From Cellvibrionales bacterium UBA5860 (lineage in GTDB: Bacteria; Pseudomonadota; Gammaproteobacteria; Pseudomonadales; Porticoccaceae): a DNA stretch of 6,582 bases. Shown here piece after piece: positions 1 through 5,444 of the stretch. Every line of letters begins with the position of its first letter. Position 1 is the first letter of the stretch. The notes under the pieces were generated by a model. The model was given only the letters and a program-made list of their open reading frames with translations. It searched no databases and was not told where the DNA came from. The stretch spans positions 1-6,582 of the forward strand of contig DJFY01000058.1 in the NCBI GenBank assembly GCA_002431545.1, in the 5' to 3' direction. Both the position numbers and the translations under genes were made by a program.

Positions 1-19
1 ACTCGTGAAGGTTTTAGTC

Positions 20-26
20 ACTATAG
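20..26 (-). promoter_or_regulatory. Possible -10 element (CTATAGT) pointing left
   Basis: The minus strand reads GGCTATAGTGAC here. TATAGT (20-25) matches the -10 consensus TATAAT at 5 of 6 positions and is preceded by C, as in sigma-S-type -10 elements. No -35 hexamer is recognisable 16-18 nt upstream. It would drive a gene to the left of the window on the minus strand, so it cannot be judged from this sequence alone. Confidence 0.2.
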
Positions 27-42
27 CCGTTTAAACACCAGG

Positions 43-126
43 GCGCCGTCACCCCTCCGCCCACTGGCTAACCCGCCTGCCAACAGCAAACAGAGTAAGA
101 CGCCGCGGCGGGCCCTGTGACGGCGC
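43..126 (-). repeat. Long inverted repeat downstream of rpoS (possible 3' UTR hairpin)
   Basis: Positions 43-52 (GCGCCGTCAC) and 117-126 (GTGACGGCGC) are perfect reverse complements. In the rpoS transcript they can close an 84-nt stem-loop. A nested pairing is possible between 72-77 (CCCGCC) and 107-112 (GGCGGG). The outer arm begins 28 nt after the rpoS stop codon. It could protect the 3' end or contribute to termination. The lack of a following U-tract argues against a simple Rho-independent terminator, and the function is inferred only from pairing potential. Confidence 0.45.
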
Positions 127-154
127 AAAGTCGCTAAGCCGAATCACCTGTCGC

Positions 155-1057
155 CTAGCTAAACAGCATGTCTGCATCTATACCCTGCTGCTGCAGGGTA
201 TCTTTCAACACGGCCAGCGCATCAATTTGAATCTGACGCACTCTCTCCCGGGTCAGCCCGATAGCGCGCCCCACTTCCTCCAGCGTAGAAGTATCGTGCC
301 CGCGCAAACCGAACCGGCGCGACAGCACCTCCCGCTGGCGCGAGGTCAGTTTGTCCAGCAGGTGCTCGAGCGTCGAATTAAGATCGCTGTCTGCGACAAT
401 CCCCTCGGGGCCGCCGGCGTCATCGTCCTTGATAGAATCCACCAGAGCCCGGTCGTCGCGTGACGACGCAACATCCACTGATCCGACGCGCTCGTTGAGC
501 CGCATGATCCTCAGAACTTCGTCCGGGGTTTTATCCAGCTGCGCGGCAATTTCCTCAGCGGACGGCGAATGGTCCAGTCTCTGCGTCAGTTGGCGCGTCA
601 CGCGCAGGCACTTGTTCAGTTCCTTAACCACGTGTACCGGCAGGCGAATAGTACGGGTCTGATTCATCAGTCCACGCTCGATATTCTGCCGAATCCACCA
701 GGTTGCGTAAGTCGAAAATCTGAATCCCAGATCCGGATTGAATTTCTCAACCGCTCGTATGAGACCGAGGTTGCCCTCTTCGATCAGATCCAGTAACGAC
801 AGGCCGCGATTGACGTAGCGCCTTGCTATCTTGACCACCAGACGCAAATTGCACTCAATGAGCTTTTGCCGCGCCTGATGGTCACCATTGCGCGCAAGCG
901 TCGCATAATGGACTTCTTCGTGCGCCGTCAACAACGAAGATGCACCGATTTCTTTTAAGTATAAACTCGCAGCGTCAAAGGACCTTTCGCGCCTTGATTT
1001 GTGGACCTCGCCCGCCGCATTATCCCGCGATTCTATGGCTTCTCGATCAGGTGACAT
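155..1057 (-). CDS. rpoS: RNA polymerase sigma factor RpoS (sigma-38)
   Basis: Stationary-phase and general-stress sigma factor that directs core RNA polymerase to stress promoters. The 300-residue product has the full sigma-70 layout: region 1.2 from about residue 29, region 2 with DLIEEGNLGLIRAVEKF at 90-106 and the -10 recognition helix FRFSTYATWWIRQ at 112-124, region 3 from about 140, and region 4.2 with the helix-turn-helix TLEEVGRAIGLTRERVRQI at 258-276. The segment RTIRLPVHVVKELN (135-148) keeps the lysine equivalent to E. coli K173, which is used in extended -10 recognition and RssB-dependent turnover. The N-terminus is about 25-30 residues shorter than E. coli RpoS (330 aa), the loss falling in the variable region before 1.2. 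The ATG at 1057 is chosen because AGGAGGGAGG (1063-1072) lies just upstream; the GTG at 1084 lies upstream of that SD. rpoS is last in its gene string, after nlpD, as in other Gammaproteobacteria. Confidence 0.97.
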   Translation of the reverse strand: MSPDREAIESRDNAAGEVHKSRRERSFDAASLYLKEIGASSLLTAHEEVHYATLARNGDHQARQKLIECNLRLVVKIARRYVNRGLSLLDLIEEGNLGLIRAVEKFNPDLGFRFSTYATWWIRQNIERGLMNQTRTIRLPVHVVKELNKCLRVTRQLTQRLDHSPSAEEIAAQLDKTPDEVLRIMRLNERVGSVDVASSRDDRALVDSIKDDDAGGPEGIVADSDLNSTLEHLLDKLTSRQREVLSRRFGLRGHDTSTLEEVGRAIGLTRERVRQIQIDALAVLKDTLQQQGIDADMLFS

Positions 1058-1062
1058 AACTG

Positions 1063-1072
1063 CCTCCCTCCT
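1063..1072 (-). promoter_or_regulatory. Strong Shine-Dalgarno of rpoS
   Basis: The minus strand reads AGGAGGGAGG ending 5 nt before the ATG at 1057. It contains a perfect AGGAGG (9 nt from the ATG) and a second GAGG at 5 nt. This fixes the rpoS start at 1057 rather than the upstream in-frame GTG at 1084. It also suggests that translation is efficient once the site is accessible. Confidence 0.8.
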
Positions 1073-1081
1073 GTATCCACA

Positions 1082-1101
1082 CACTTACAAAAAAGCAAGT
1101 G
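1082..1101 (-). promoter_or_regulatory. rpoS leader hairpin with a six-U loop
   Basis: In the rpoS leader RNA, CACUUGC (1101-1095) can pair with GUAAGUG (1088-1082): seven base pairs, one of them G-U, closing a loop of exactly six U (1094-1089). The hairpin ends 9 nt upstream of the AGGAGG. In E. coli, rpoS translation is controlled through its leader by Hfq and small RNAs, and Hfq binds U-rich RNA. A similar role here is inference. Confidence 0.4.
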
Positions 1102-1219
1102 GGCCGATAACCGTGCCACGATACTTTACGTAGTGCAACTACATTTCGTCGGGCAGCTGTCTGCAAGCGGATGACCGAAGGGAGAAACCCGGTTGAAAGC
1201 TACGCTCGGGAGCATCGAC

Positions 1220-2089
1220 CTACAGCCGTGGCAACAGCTTCGTCGGATCGACCGGTTTGCCGTTTTTCCGAATCTCGAAGTACAACCTGCCTCGATTAGC
1301 GGGATCGCCTCCAACCAAGGCGATTTCGGTACCGCTGGCCACTCTCGCGCCCTCCTTCACCTTGAGTTTTCGATTGTGCGCATAGGCACTCAGATAAATA
1401 TCGCTATGCCGAATAATGATCAGATTGCCATAACCGCGCAGTCCATTGCCGGCATAAACCACGATGCCGTCTGCGGCAGCGTGCACAGTCCGACCCGGCG
1501 CGGACTGAATGTTTATCCCCTTGAATACGCGCCCTGTATCGTAGTGTCGCGAGACGGCACCCTTCGCCGGCCACCGCCACCGCACCGCACCGGCAGGTAG
1601 GCGGTAAACAGGATCCGGCGGCGGAGATCGCGTTGTGGGGCTTGCGGGACTAGTGGCTCGCGGTAACCTCCGCGGCTGGCCTTGATTGACCACCGGGGCT
1701 TTTTTTGGCTCGTTCCTTGGCGGCGGTTTTTTCGGCGCCTGCTGGATGCTGGGCGTCGCCGTCACTTGCGGTGCTGGCGGCTGGCGGCTCGTATCCAGCG
1801 TCAGCTTTTGGCCCACGTATAAGGTATAGGGTGACTCTAATCCGTTAGCGCGCGCCAGTTTGTGCATGTCCTTCTCATACCGCCAGGCGATGGAGAAAAG
1901 CGTGTCCCCTTTGGCAACCTCGTGATGTTGAATTCGCACACTCGGCGGTTGGTTCCTGGTGGTAACCGGCGCCGGGTTGAATGCGCAGCCACCCAGGTGA
2001 AATGTGGTCAGCACGAGCAGCAGCCCGATCACCGCCACTCGAAGACCAGACTGCTGTTTAACCACAAGAGGCGGAAGCCGCCTGCGCAT
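1220..2089 (-). CDS. nlpD: NlpD-like lipoprotein, murein hydrolase activator (LysM + degenerate LytM)
   Basis: Outer-membrane-anchored activator of septal peptidoglycan amidases (AmiC in E. coli), needed for daughter-cell separation. The 289-residue product starts with a basic N-region and a hydrophobic stretch (about 17-31) leading to the lipobox LGGC, with the lipidated cysteine at 35. A LysM peptidoglycan-binding domain follows (about 56-98, with VAKGDTLFSIAWRY). Next comes a Pro/Lys/Gln-rich disordered linker (about 101-165) and a C-terminal LytM/peptidase M23 domain (about 172-286, with GNGLRGYGNLIIIRHSD). The metal-site residues of active M23 enzymes are missing: the first motif reads FKGINI instead of HxGxD, and the last reads LYFEI instead of LHFEI. 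That fits an activator rather than an enzyme. The ATG at 2089 gives a proper signal peptide but has no clear SD; a GTG at 2110 is an alternative. The gene lies between the DUF368 gene and rpoS, the usual nlpD-rpoS pairing. Confidence 0.95.
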   Translation of the reverse strand: MRRRLPPLVVKQQSGLRVAVIGLLLVLTTFHLGGCAFNPAPVTTRNQPPSVRIQHHEVAKGDTLFSIAWRYEKDMHKLARANGLESPYTLYVGQKLTLDTSRQPPAPQVTATPSIQQAPKKPPPRNEPKKAPVVNQGQPRRLPRATSPASPTTRSPPPDPVYRLPAGAVRWRWPAKGAVSRHYDTGRVFKGINIQSAPGRTVHAAADGIVVYAGNGLRGYGNLIIIRHSDIYLSAYAHNRKLKVKEGARVASGTEIALVGGDPANRGRLYFEIRKNGKPVDPTKLLPRL

Positions 2090-2127
2090 AGAACCACGAT
2101 TTGCCGCCACCCTCGCCGCTGGAAGCA

Positions 2128-3057
2128 CTACGCCCTTTGAAAACGCGCCGCGCTTGTTTCCAGCATAAACACGAGTCCCAATCCGACAGCCGCGGCACAC
2201 ACCACCAGCAGCAGCTGGGGTTCGCCAACCCGCTCGGCATACAACCAGGGCGACAACACTTCTGTGGCTACCAGAACGCGTTCCGGATCGCCTGTGGTAG
2301 AGAATTGCCGCATCATCACTCGCCAGGGCCAGACTGCGGCGAGAGAACCGATCAACAGGCCGGTAAGGACGGCAAGCGTAAGCCGATGGTAATGCCCGAG
2401 CAACCATTGCAACAGGCGCGAGAAGGACAGCAATCCGGTAGCGCAGCCGGCAACAAACACCAGCAACACGAGCACATCAAAGCGCGCGACAGCACCGAGA
2501 ATTTCCGGGTACACACCCAGCATTAGAAGGATAAAGCTACCGGAGACACCCGGCAGAATCATGGCGCAAATCGCCACCATGCCGCTGACAAAAACTACTG
2601 GTAGCGAGGCCTGCAATTGCACGGTGGGCATGAAAACGAGCGCCAGCATGGCGCCGGCGCCCAGGACTAGCGCAAACCAGGAAGGGGCTCCCCTTACGGG
2701 CGCCTGTCGCCAGACAAAAACCACAGAGGCAATGATCAAACCGAAGAAAAACCCCCACAGCGGCAGGGGATAAAAGGCCAGGAGGTGGTTCACGAGACGG
2801 GCCAGCGTCGCGACTCCGAATATTATCCCGCTTACCAGAACACACAAAAAGGTACCGTGAACGTGCCTCCAGAACGCCGCTGGACCCCGCTGGTACAACA
2901 CTCTCAGGGCGGCAGGGCTAAGGGCGCTCAACGCCGTTATCAATTGTTCGTAGATGCCAGTGATAAAGGCGATGGTTCCGCCGGACACGCCCGGCACCAC
3001 GTCGGCCGCCCCCATGGCGACACCCTTGAAAAAAAGCCCTACATGATGCCTGACCAT
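2128..3057 (-). CDS. DUF368 family membrane protein (PopT-like polyprenyl-phosphate transporter)
   Basis: Polytopic inner-membrane protein of the DUF368 family (Pfam PF04018, VCA0040-like). Members studied in Vibrio cholerae and Staphylococcus aureus (PopT) were reported to move undecaprenyl phosphate back across the cytoplasmic membrane, recycling the carrier used for peptidoglycan and other surface polymers. The family hallmark is visible twice: AADVVPGVSGGTIAFITGIY near residues 17-36 and ICAMILPGVSGSFILLMLGV near 163-182. This reflects an internal duplication with two PGVSG loops. About seven or eight hydrophobic segments are evident, and the C-terminus is short. The ATG at 3057 (309 aa) is preferred because about ten residues before the conserved FKG...MGAADVVPG is usual in the family. 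A GTG at 3090 would add 11 residues and overlap pcm by 17 nt. Neither start has a clear SD. It sits between pcm and nlpD, an insertion relative to E. coli and P. aeruginosa. Substrate transport by this particular protein is inferred from the family. Confidence 0.92.
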   Translation of the reverse strand: MVRHHVGLFFKGVAMGAADVVPGVSGGTIAFITGIYEQLITALSALSPAALRVLYQRGPAAFWRHVHGTFLCVLVSGIIFGVATLARLVNHLLAFYPLPLWGFFFGLIIASVVFVWRQAPVRGAPSWFALVLGAGAMLALVFMPTVQLQASLPVVFVSGMVAICAMILPGVSGSFILLMLGVYPEILGAVARFDVLVLLVFVAGCATGLLSFSRLLQWLLGHYHRLTLAVLTGLLIGSLAAVWPWRVMMRQFSTTGDPERVLVATEVLSPWLYAERVGEPQLLLVVCAAAVGLGLVFMLETSAARFQRA

Positions 3058-3073
3058 TGCAACTGAAAAGCGC

Positions 3074-3745
3074 TTAACCCGATACGCCACTCAACAGAGG
3101 AACAAAGCGCACGCGTTCGATAACTTCTTCCTCGTAGTGCTGGCTATCGCCGACACGGACGATAATACGTAGTTCCTGATTATTTTCCGGACCCACCGGC
3201 AACACCAGAACGCCATCGGGGGCCAGCTGCAGAAGCAATTCATCGGGCACGCCTTCGGGCGCGGCAGTACCGATGATGCCGTCGTAAGGGGCGTGCGCCG
3301 GCCAGCCGGTGGTGCCATCCACGTGGGAGCTTACGATATTGCGCAAACCCGTGGCACGGAACCGTTCCCGCGCGCGCGCCAGAAGCGGTCGAATACGTTC
3401 GACGGTAAAGACCTGATCGACGATATGCGCCAGAACCGCCGCCTGATAACCGGAACCGGTGCCAACTTCGAGCACTTTGTTCAGGGGGCGGCGCGACAGC
3501 AGCGCCTGCGTCATCAATGCGACGACATACGGCTGGGAAATAGTCTGGCCAAAACCAATCGGCAAGGCCGTATCTTCGTAGGCGCGATGCGCCAGAGCTT
3601 CGTCGAGAAACAGGTGGCGAGGCGTCGCCCGCATGGCCTCAAGCACTTTGGCGTCGTCGATGCCCTTGTCTTTTAATCGCTGGATCAATCTTTCGCGAGT
3701 ACGGCGCGATGTCATGCCGACGCCGTCAAAATCCACCGAACTCAC
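3074..3745 (-). CDS. pcm: Protein-L-isoaspartate O-methyltransferase
   Basis: Cytosolic repair enzyme that uses S-adenosylmethionine to methylate L-isoaspartyl residues in aged proteins, allowing their return to aspartate. The 223-residue product contains ALPIGFGQTISQPYVVA (60-76), which includes the family's substrate-site signature. The SAM-binding motif I VLEVGTGSGYQ is at 91-101, the acidic post-I segment FTVER at 113-117, and APYDGIIGTAAP at 152-163. It ends in VRFVPLLSG, as in other bacterial Pcm. The GTG at 3745 is chosen because GGAG lies 5 nt upstream (3751-3754). An ATG at 3715 (giving MTSRRTRERL) matches the shorter start of several homologues but has no SD. Unlike in E. coli and Pseudomonas, surE is not immediately upstream; a 29-codon ORF ends 1 nt before the GTG instead. 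Pcm is typically linked to stationary-phase survival, fitting its place near rpoS. Confidence 0.96.
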   Translation of the reverse strand: MSSVDFDGVGMTSRRTRERLIQRLKDKGIDDAKVLEAMRATPRHLFLDEALAHRAYEDTALPIGFGQTISQPYVVALMTQALLSRRPLNKVLEVGTGSGYQAAVLAHIVDQVFTVERIRPLLARARERFRATGLRNIVSSHVDGTTGWPAHAPYDGIIGTAAPEGVPDELLLQLAPDGVLVLPVGPENNQELRIIVRVGDSQHYEEEVIERVRFVPLLSGVSG

Positions 3746-3942
3746 ATCAGCTCCACAATTCTCTGAAATAGTTCTTTAAATCCCGAAGCAACCAGCTCTC
3801 CGGGCCTCGAAGCAGATAGGACTGGATTTCGAACATAGCTGCCTGCGCTTTATCGTTACGATTTTTCTTTCGGTCTTACGCTGCTCGGCCAGCAAACAAT
3901 ATTGTCTCCACCGAGCACAGGTGGCGGCTCGAAACCCGGCGA
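3746..3942 (-). other. truD-pcm gap where surE is usually found
   Basis: This 197-bp segment is the widest gap between genes in the window. The SurE N-terminal signature (I-L-x-N-D-D-G) and its usual C-terminal sequence are not found on either strand, and the segment is far too short for the roughly 250-codon gene. Base composition looks less GC-rich than the flanks, with A-runs around 3862-3876. Contents are an extended -10-like motif at its right edge and the 29-codon ORF. Confidence 0.6.
3747..3836 (-). CDS. Possible 29-codon upstream ORF before pcm
   Basis: A short reading frame starts at ATG 3836 and ends with TGA at 3749-3747, one nucleotide before the pcm GTG (TGATGTG). The peptide begins MFEIQSYLLR and ends YFRELWS. 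It is amphipathic with several aromatic and basic residues, and I recognise no family. The pcm SD GGAG lies inside its last codons, so if translated it would couple to pcm. Its own ribosome site is weak (CAGG 5 nt before the ATG). It might be a leader peptide, the eroded remainder of a displaced gene, or chance. It does not resemble the SurE C-terminus. Confidence 0.25.
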   Translation of the reverse strand: MFEIQSYLLRGPESWLLRDLKNYFRELWS

Positions 3943-3950
3943 CTATAGCA
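3942..3950 (-). promoter_or_regulatory. Possible extended -10 promoter at the end of truD
   Basis: The minus strand reads TGCTATAGT: the TGn extension plus TATAGT, matching TATAAT at 5 of 6 positions. It also contains CTATAGT, close to the sigma-S-preferred CTATACT. It overlaps the truD stop codon and would start transcription in the truD-pcm gap, serving pcm, the DUF368 gene, nlpD and rpoS. No good -35 hexamer is seen at 17 nt, which extended -10 and sigma-S promoters tolerate. Confidence 0.35.
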
Positions 3951-4953
3951 TAGCGCCGCCATCCGGCACATGTGTAACCACCAACTCGCGCAACAACGCC
4001 GTGGCGTAGGCACCCCTGGGCAACTCGAATTCCAGCCGCAGCACATCGCCACACAGATGCCAGTGCAGGTCGCTGGGCTCGAGGATCAAAGCACGCCGCT
4101 CCTGATTGAGGCCGCTGTGTTCAAGACCATGTAACCAGTCGGACATGGGCGCCAGAACACCCGCCTCCCAATCGGCCAGCGAGGCTGCAACCGGCAAGCG
4201 CCCCCGCCCCCACAGAGGGCCGGCAGGTGCCATCTCACCGTCCCTGGCGCGACGCCAGGTGCCATCCGCGACGCGCTCGCTGAGCACGCGGTTAAACAGA
4301 TAAGCCCGCGCGGCAGACAGGTAGAGACCCTTGATGCCGCCACGCTGGCGACGCCGGCCGCGGGTCTTCGAAACATTCTCCCTACGGATCGCGAAGTGCT
4401 GGTCAGCCGCTACCAGGTTGCCCGCATCGATACCAAAGCGTTGCTCGCCAAAATAGTTGGGCACCCCGAGTGCTTTGATCTGTTGTAACCGCTCGAGCAA
4501 AGCGCCGGCGGAGGCCCCGGGACTGAACCTCAGATCGCGCAGTATTATTTCGAAACGGTTCCCATAATGCGTACCCCGCCGCAGTTTCCGACGGTGTCGA
4601 GCCACCGACAGTATCTGACAATTCGAAAGTTCGATCTCGCTCAAATCAGGGAGAGTCTGGTGCCCCGGCAGGCAGACACTAAACCACTGCGTGGCCAGCG
4701 CCCGTCGGTCTTTAAGGCCGGCATAACCTATCTGGCACCGGGGCACACCAAACTGGTCGGCAAGGCGCTCCGCCAGCCAACGCGTATTCTCGTTTCGCTT
4801 ACGCACTTGAACGTAGACATGTTCGCCAGTGCCAGAAAAGGACTGATCCAGAAGCTCCTCGACAACGAAGTCTTCTGCCGAGACGCGAAACATCGCGTGG
4901 CCGAGAGCTTCACCCCAGGCCCGATTGAAATCCAGCGACCAGGGGCCAGGCAC
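3943..4953 (-). CDS. truD: tRNA pseudouridine(13) synthase TruD
   Basis: Converts uridine 13 of certain tRNAs (tRNA-Glu in E. coli) to pseudouridine; TruD-family synthases act without cofactor. The 336-residue product (E. coli 349) shows the family landmarks in order: FRVSAEDFVVEE (22-33), the catalytic segment GYAGLKDRRALATQWFSV (76-93) with the nucleophilic aspartate at 82, GNRFEIILRD (131-140), and GVPNYFGEQRFG (163-174). The 175-300 insert region is arginine-rich, as expected for tRNA contact. Translation starts on GTG 4953, 2 nt after the ispF stop, with AGGA 5 nt upstream inside the ispF end. The gene is complete. It is the last member of the tightly packed ftsB-ispD-ispF-truD block before the 197-bp break. 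Confidence 0.96.
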   Translation of the reverse strand: MPGPWSLDFNRAWGEALGHAMFRVSAEDFVVEELLDQSFSGTGEHVYVQVRKRNENTRWLAERLADQFGVPRCQIGYAGLKDRRALATQWFSVCLPGHQTLPDLSEIELSNCQILSVARHRRKLRRGTHYGNRFEIILRDLRFSPGASAGALLERLQQIKALGVPNYFGEQRFGIDAGNLVAADQHFAIRRENVSKTRGRRRQRGGIKGLYLSAARAYLFNRVLSERVADGTWRRARDGEMAPAGPLWGRGRLPVAASLADWEAGVLAPMSDWLHGLEHSGLNQERRALILEPSDLHWHLCGDVLRLEFELPRGAYATALLRELVVTHVPDGGAML

Positions 4954-4955
4954 TG

Positions 4956-5444
4956 TTATCCTGGTCTGGAGGCTGGCTCCAGCAACACCACCGCGTGACA
5001 GGCAATGCCTTCACCCCGGCCGGCAAAGCCCAGCCTCTCTGTCGTGGTGGCCTTAACATTGACCCGGTCCACCTGGCAATCCAATGCATCGGCAATGTGT
5101 TGGCACATGTCGTCGAGAAAAGGGGCCAGCCGCGGCGCCTGGCAAACCACCGTCATGTCGGCATTGCCGATCTGCCAGTGGTGCTGGCGCGCCAGGCGGG
5201 TTACCTCGCGCAACAGTATGACGCTGCTGATGCCGCAATAACGGGCGTCACTGTCAGGGAAGTGCCGACCGATATCCCCTAGCGCGGCAGCGCCCAGAAT
5301 CGCATCGCTCAGCGCGTGGAGCACCACGTCGCCATCGGAGTGGGCTTCCAAACCCTGGTCATAGGGTATAAAAACCCCGCCAAGGGTGACCCCGGTGCCG
5401 GCACCGAAGGCGTGTACGTCGTACCCGTGTCCGATGCGCATCAT
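4956..5444 (-). CDS. ispF: 2-C-methyl-D-erythritol 2,4-cyclodiphosphate synthase
   Basis: Fifth enzyme of the MEP isoprenoid pathway: it cyclises CDP-methylerythritol 2-phosphate to ME-cyclodiphosphate with release of CMP, working as a trimer with a zinc-type metal site. The 162-residue product is of normal length (E. coli 159). Metal ligands are present as D9 and H11 in GHGYDVH, and H43 in VLHALSD. The AHSDGD loop is at 34-39, LGDIG at 55-59, and the CMP-site motif KATTTERLGF (131-140) and GRGEGI (142-147) close the protein. The ATG at 5444 overlaps the ispD stop as ATGA. A second in-frame ATG directly after it (5441) would give MRIGHG, exactly the E. coli start. GGA sits 4 nt before the first ATG and 7 nt before the second, so either is possible. 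Coupling to ispD is likely. Confidence 0.97.
   Translation of the reverse strand: MMRIGHGYDVHAFGAGTGVTLGGVFIPYDQGLEAHSDGDVVLHALSDAILGAAALGDIGRHFPDSDARYCGISSVILLREVTRLARQHHWQIGNADMTVVCQAPRLAPFLDDMCQHIADALDCQVDRVNVKATTTERLGFAGRGEGIACHAVVLLEPASRPG

Larger units (their letters stand above)
1..154. other. Intergenic region downstream of rpoS, structured, no gene seen
   Basis: No convincing coding region is visible here. The stretch is the 3' flank of rpoS, which is transcribed leftwards. It contains a perfect 10-bp inverted repeat (43-52 with 117-126) enclosing a 64-nt loop. Inside the loop are a second 6-bp pairing (72-77 with 107-112) and the 10-bp GC palindrome at 101-110. A GTTTAAAC palindrome lies at 29-36 and a CTATAGT motif on the minus strand near 20-26. 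The strong stem is followed only by a short UUU on the rpoS strand, so it is not a textbook intrinsic terminator. In Pseudomonas the small RNA RsmZ is encoded next to rpoS, but the repeated GGA motifs expected of that RNA are not present here. Confidence 0.6.
1058..1219 (-). promoter_or_regulatory. nlpD-rpoS intergenic leader region
   Basis: A 162-bp untranslated stretch separates the nlpD stop from the rpoS ATG, much longer than the other gaps in this string apart from the truD-pcm gap, so it probably carries rpoS control. Besides the U-loop hairpin and SD it has a small perfect hairpin (GTAGT-GCA-ACTAC on the plus strand, 1130-1142). A weak candidate promoter on the minus strand pairs TTGCAG with TGTAGT at 17-nt spacing, matching 3 of 6 and 4 of 6 consensus positions. 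In E. coli the main rpoS promoter lies inside nlpD, so the promoter here may also be upstream and unseen. Confidence 0.4.

Noticed and set aside
1..154. RsmZ-type small RNA next to rpoS
   Set aside because: The repeated GGA motifs in hairpin loops that define Rsm RNAs are missing; only one GGA occurs on the minus strand and none on the plus strand.
1165..1195. Terminator between nlpD and rpoS (imperfect ACCGAAGGG/CCCGGT hairpin)
   Set aside because: The stem is short and bulged and is not followed by a U-tract in the direction of transcription.
1193..1600. 135-codon plus-strand frame
   Set aside because: It lies opposite the conserved LytM part of nlpD; the composition is typical of an antisense shadow and no motif is recognisable.
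2090..2407. 106-codon upstream extension of nlpD
   Set aside because: It overlaps the DUF368 gene in another frame and would bury the lipoprotein signal sequence; the ATG at 2089 puts the lipobox cysteine at a normal position.
3776..4054. 92-codon minus-strand frame spanning the end of truD and the truD-pcm gap
   Set aside because: Most of it is the out-of-frame shadow of the truD 3' end. It is Arg/Cys/Ala-rich with no family resemblance, and it does not resemble SurE.
4567..4998. 143-codon plus-strand frame
   Set aside because: It lies opposite truD and ispF, both of which have clear family motifs; it looks like an antisense shadow of GC-rich coding sequence.
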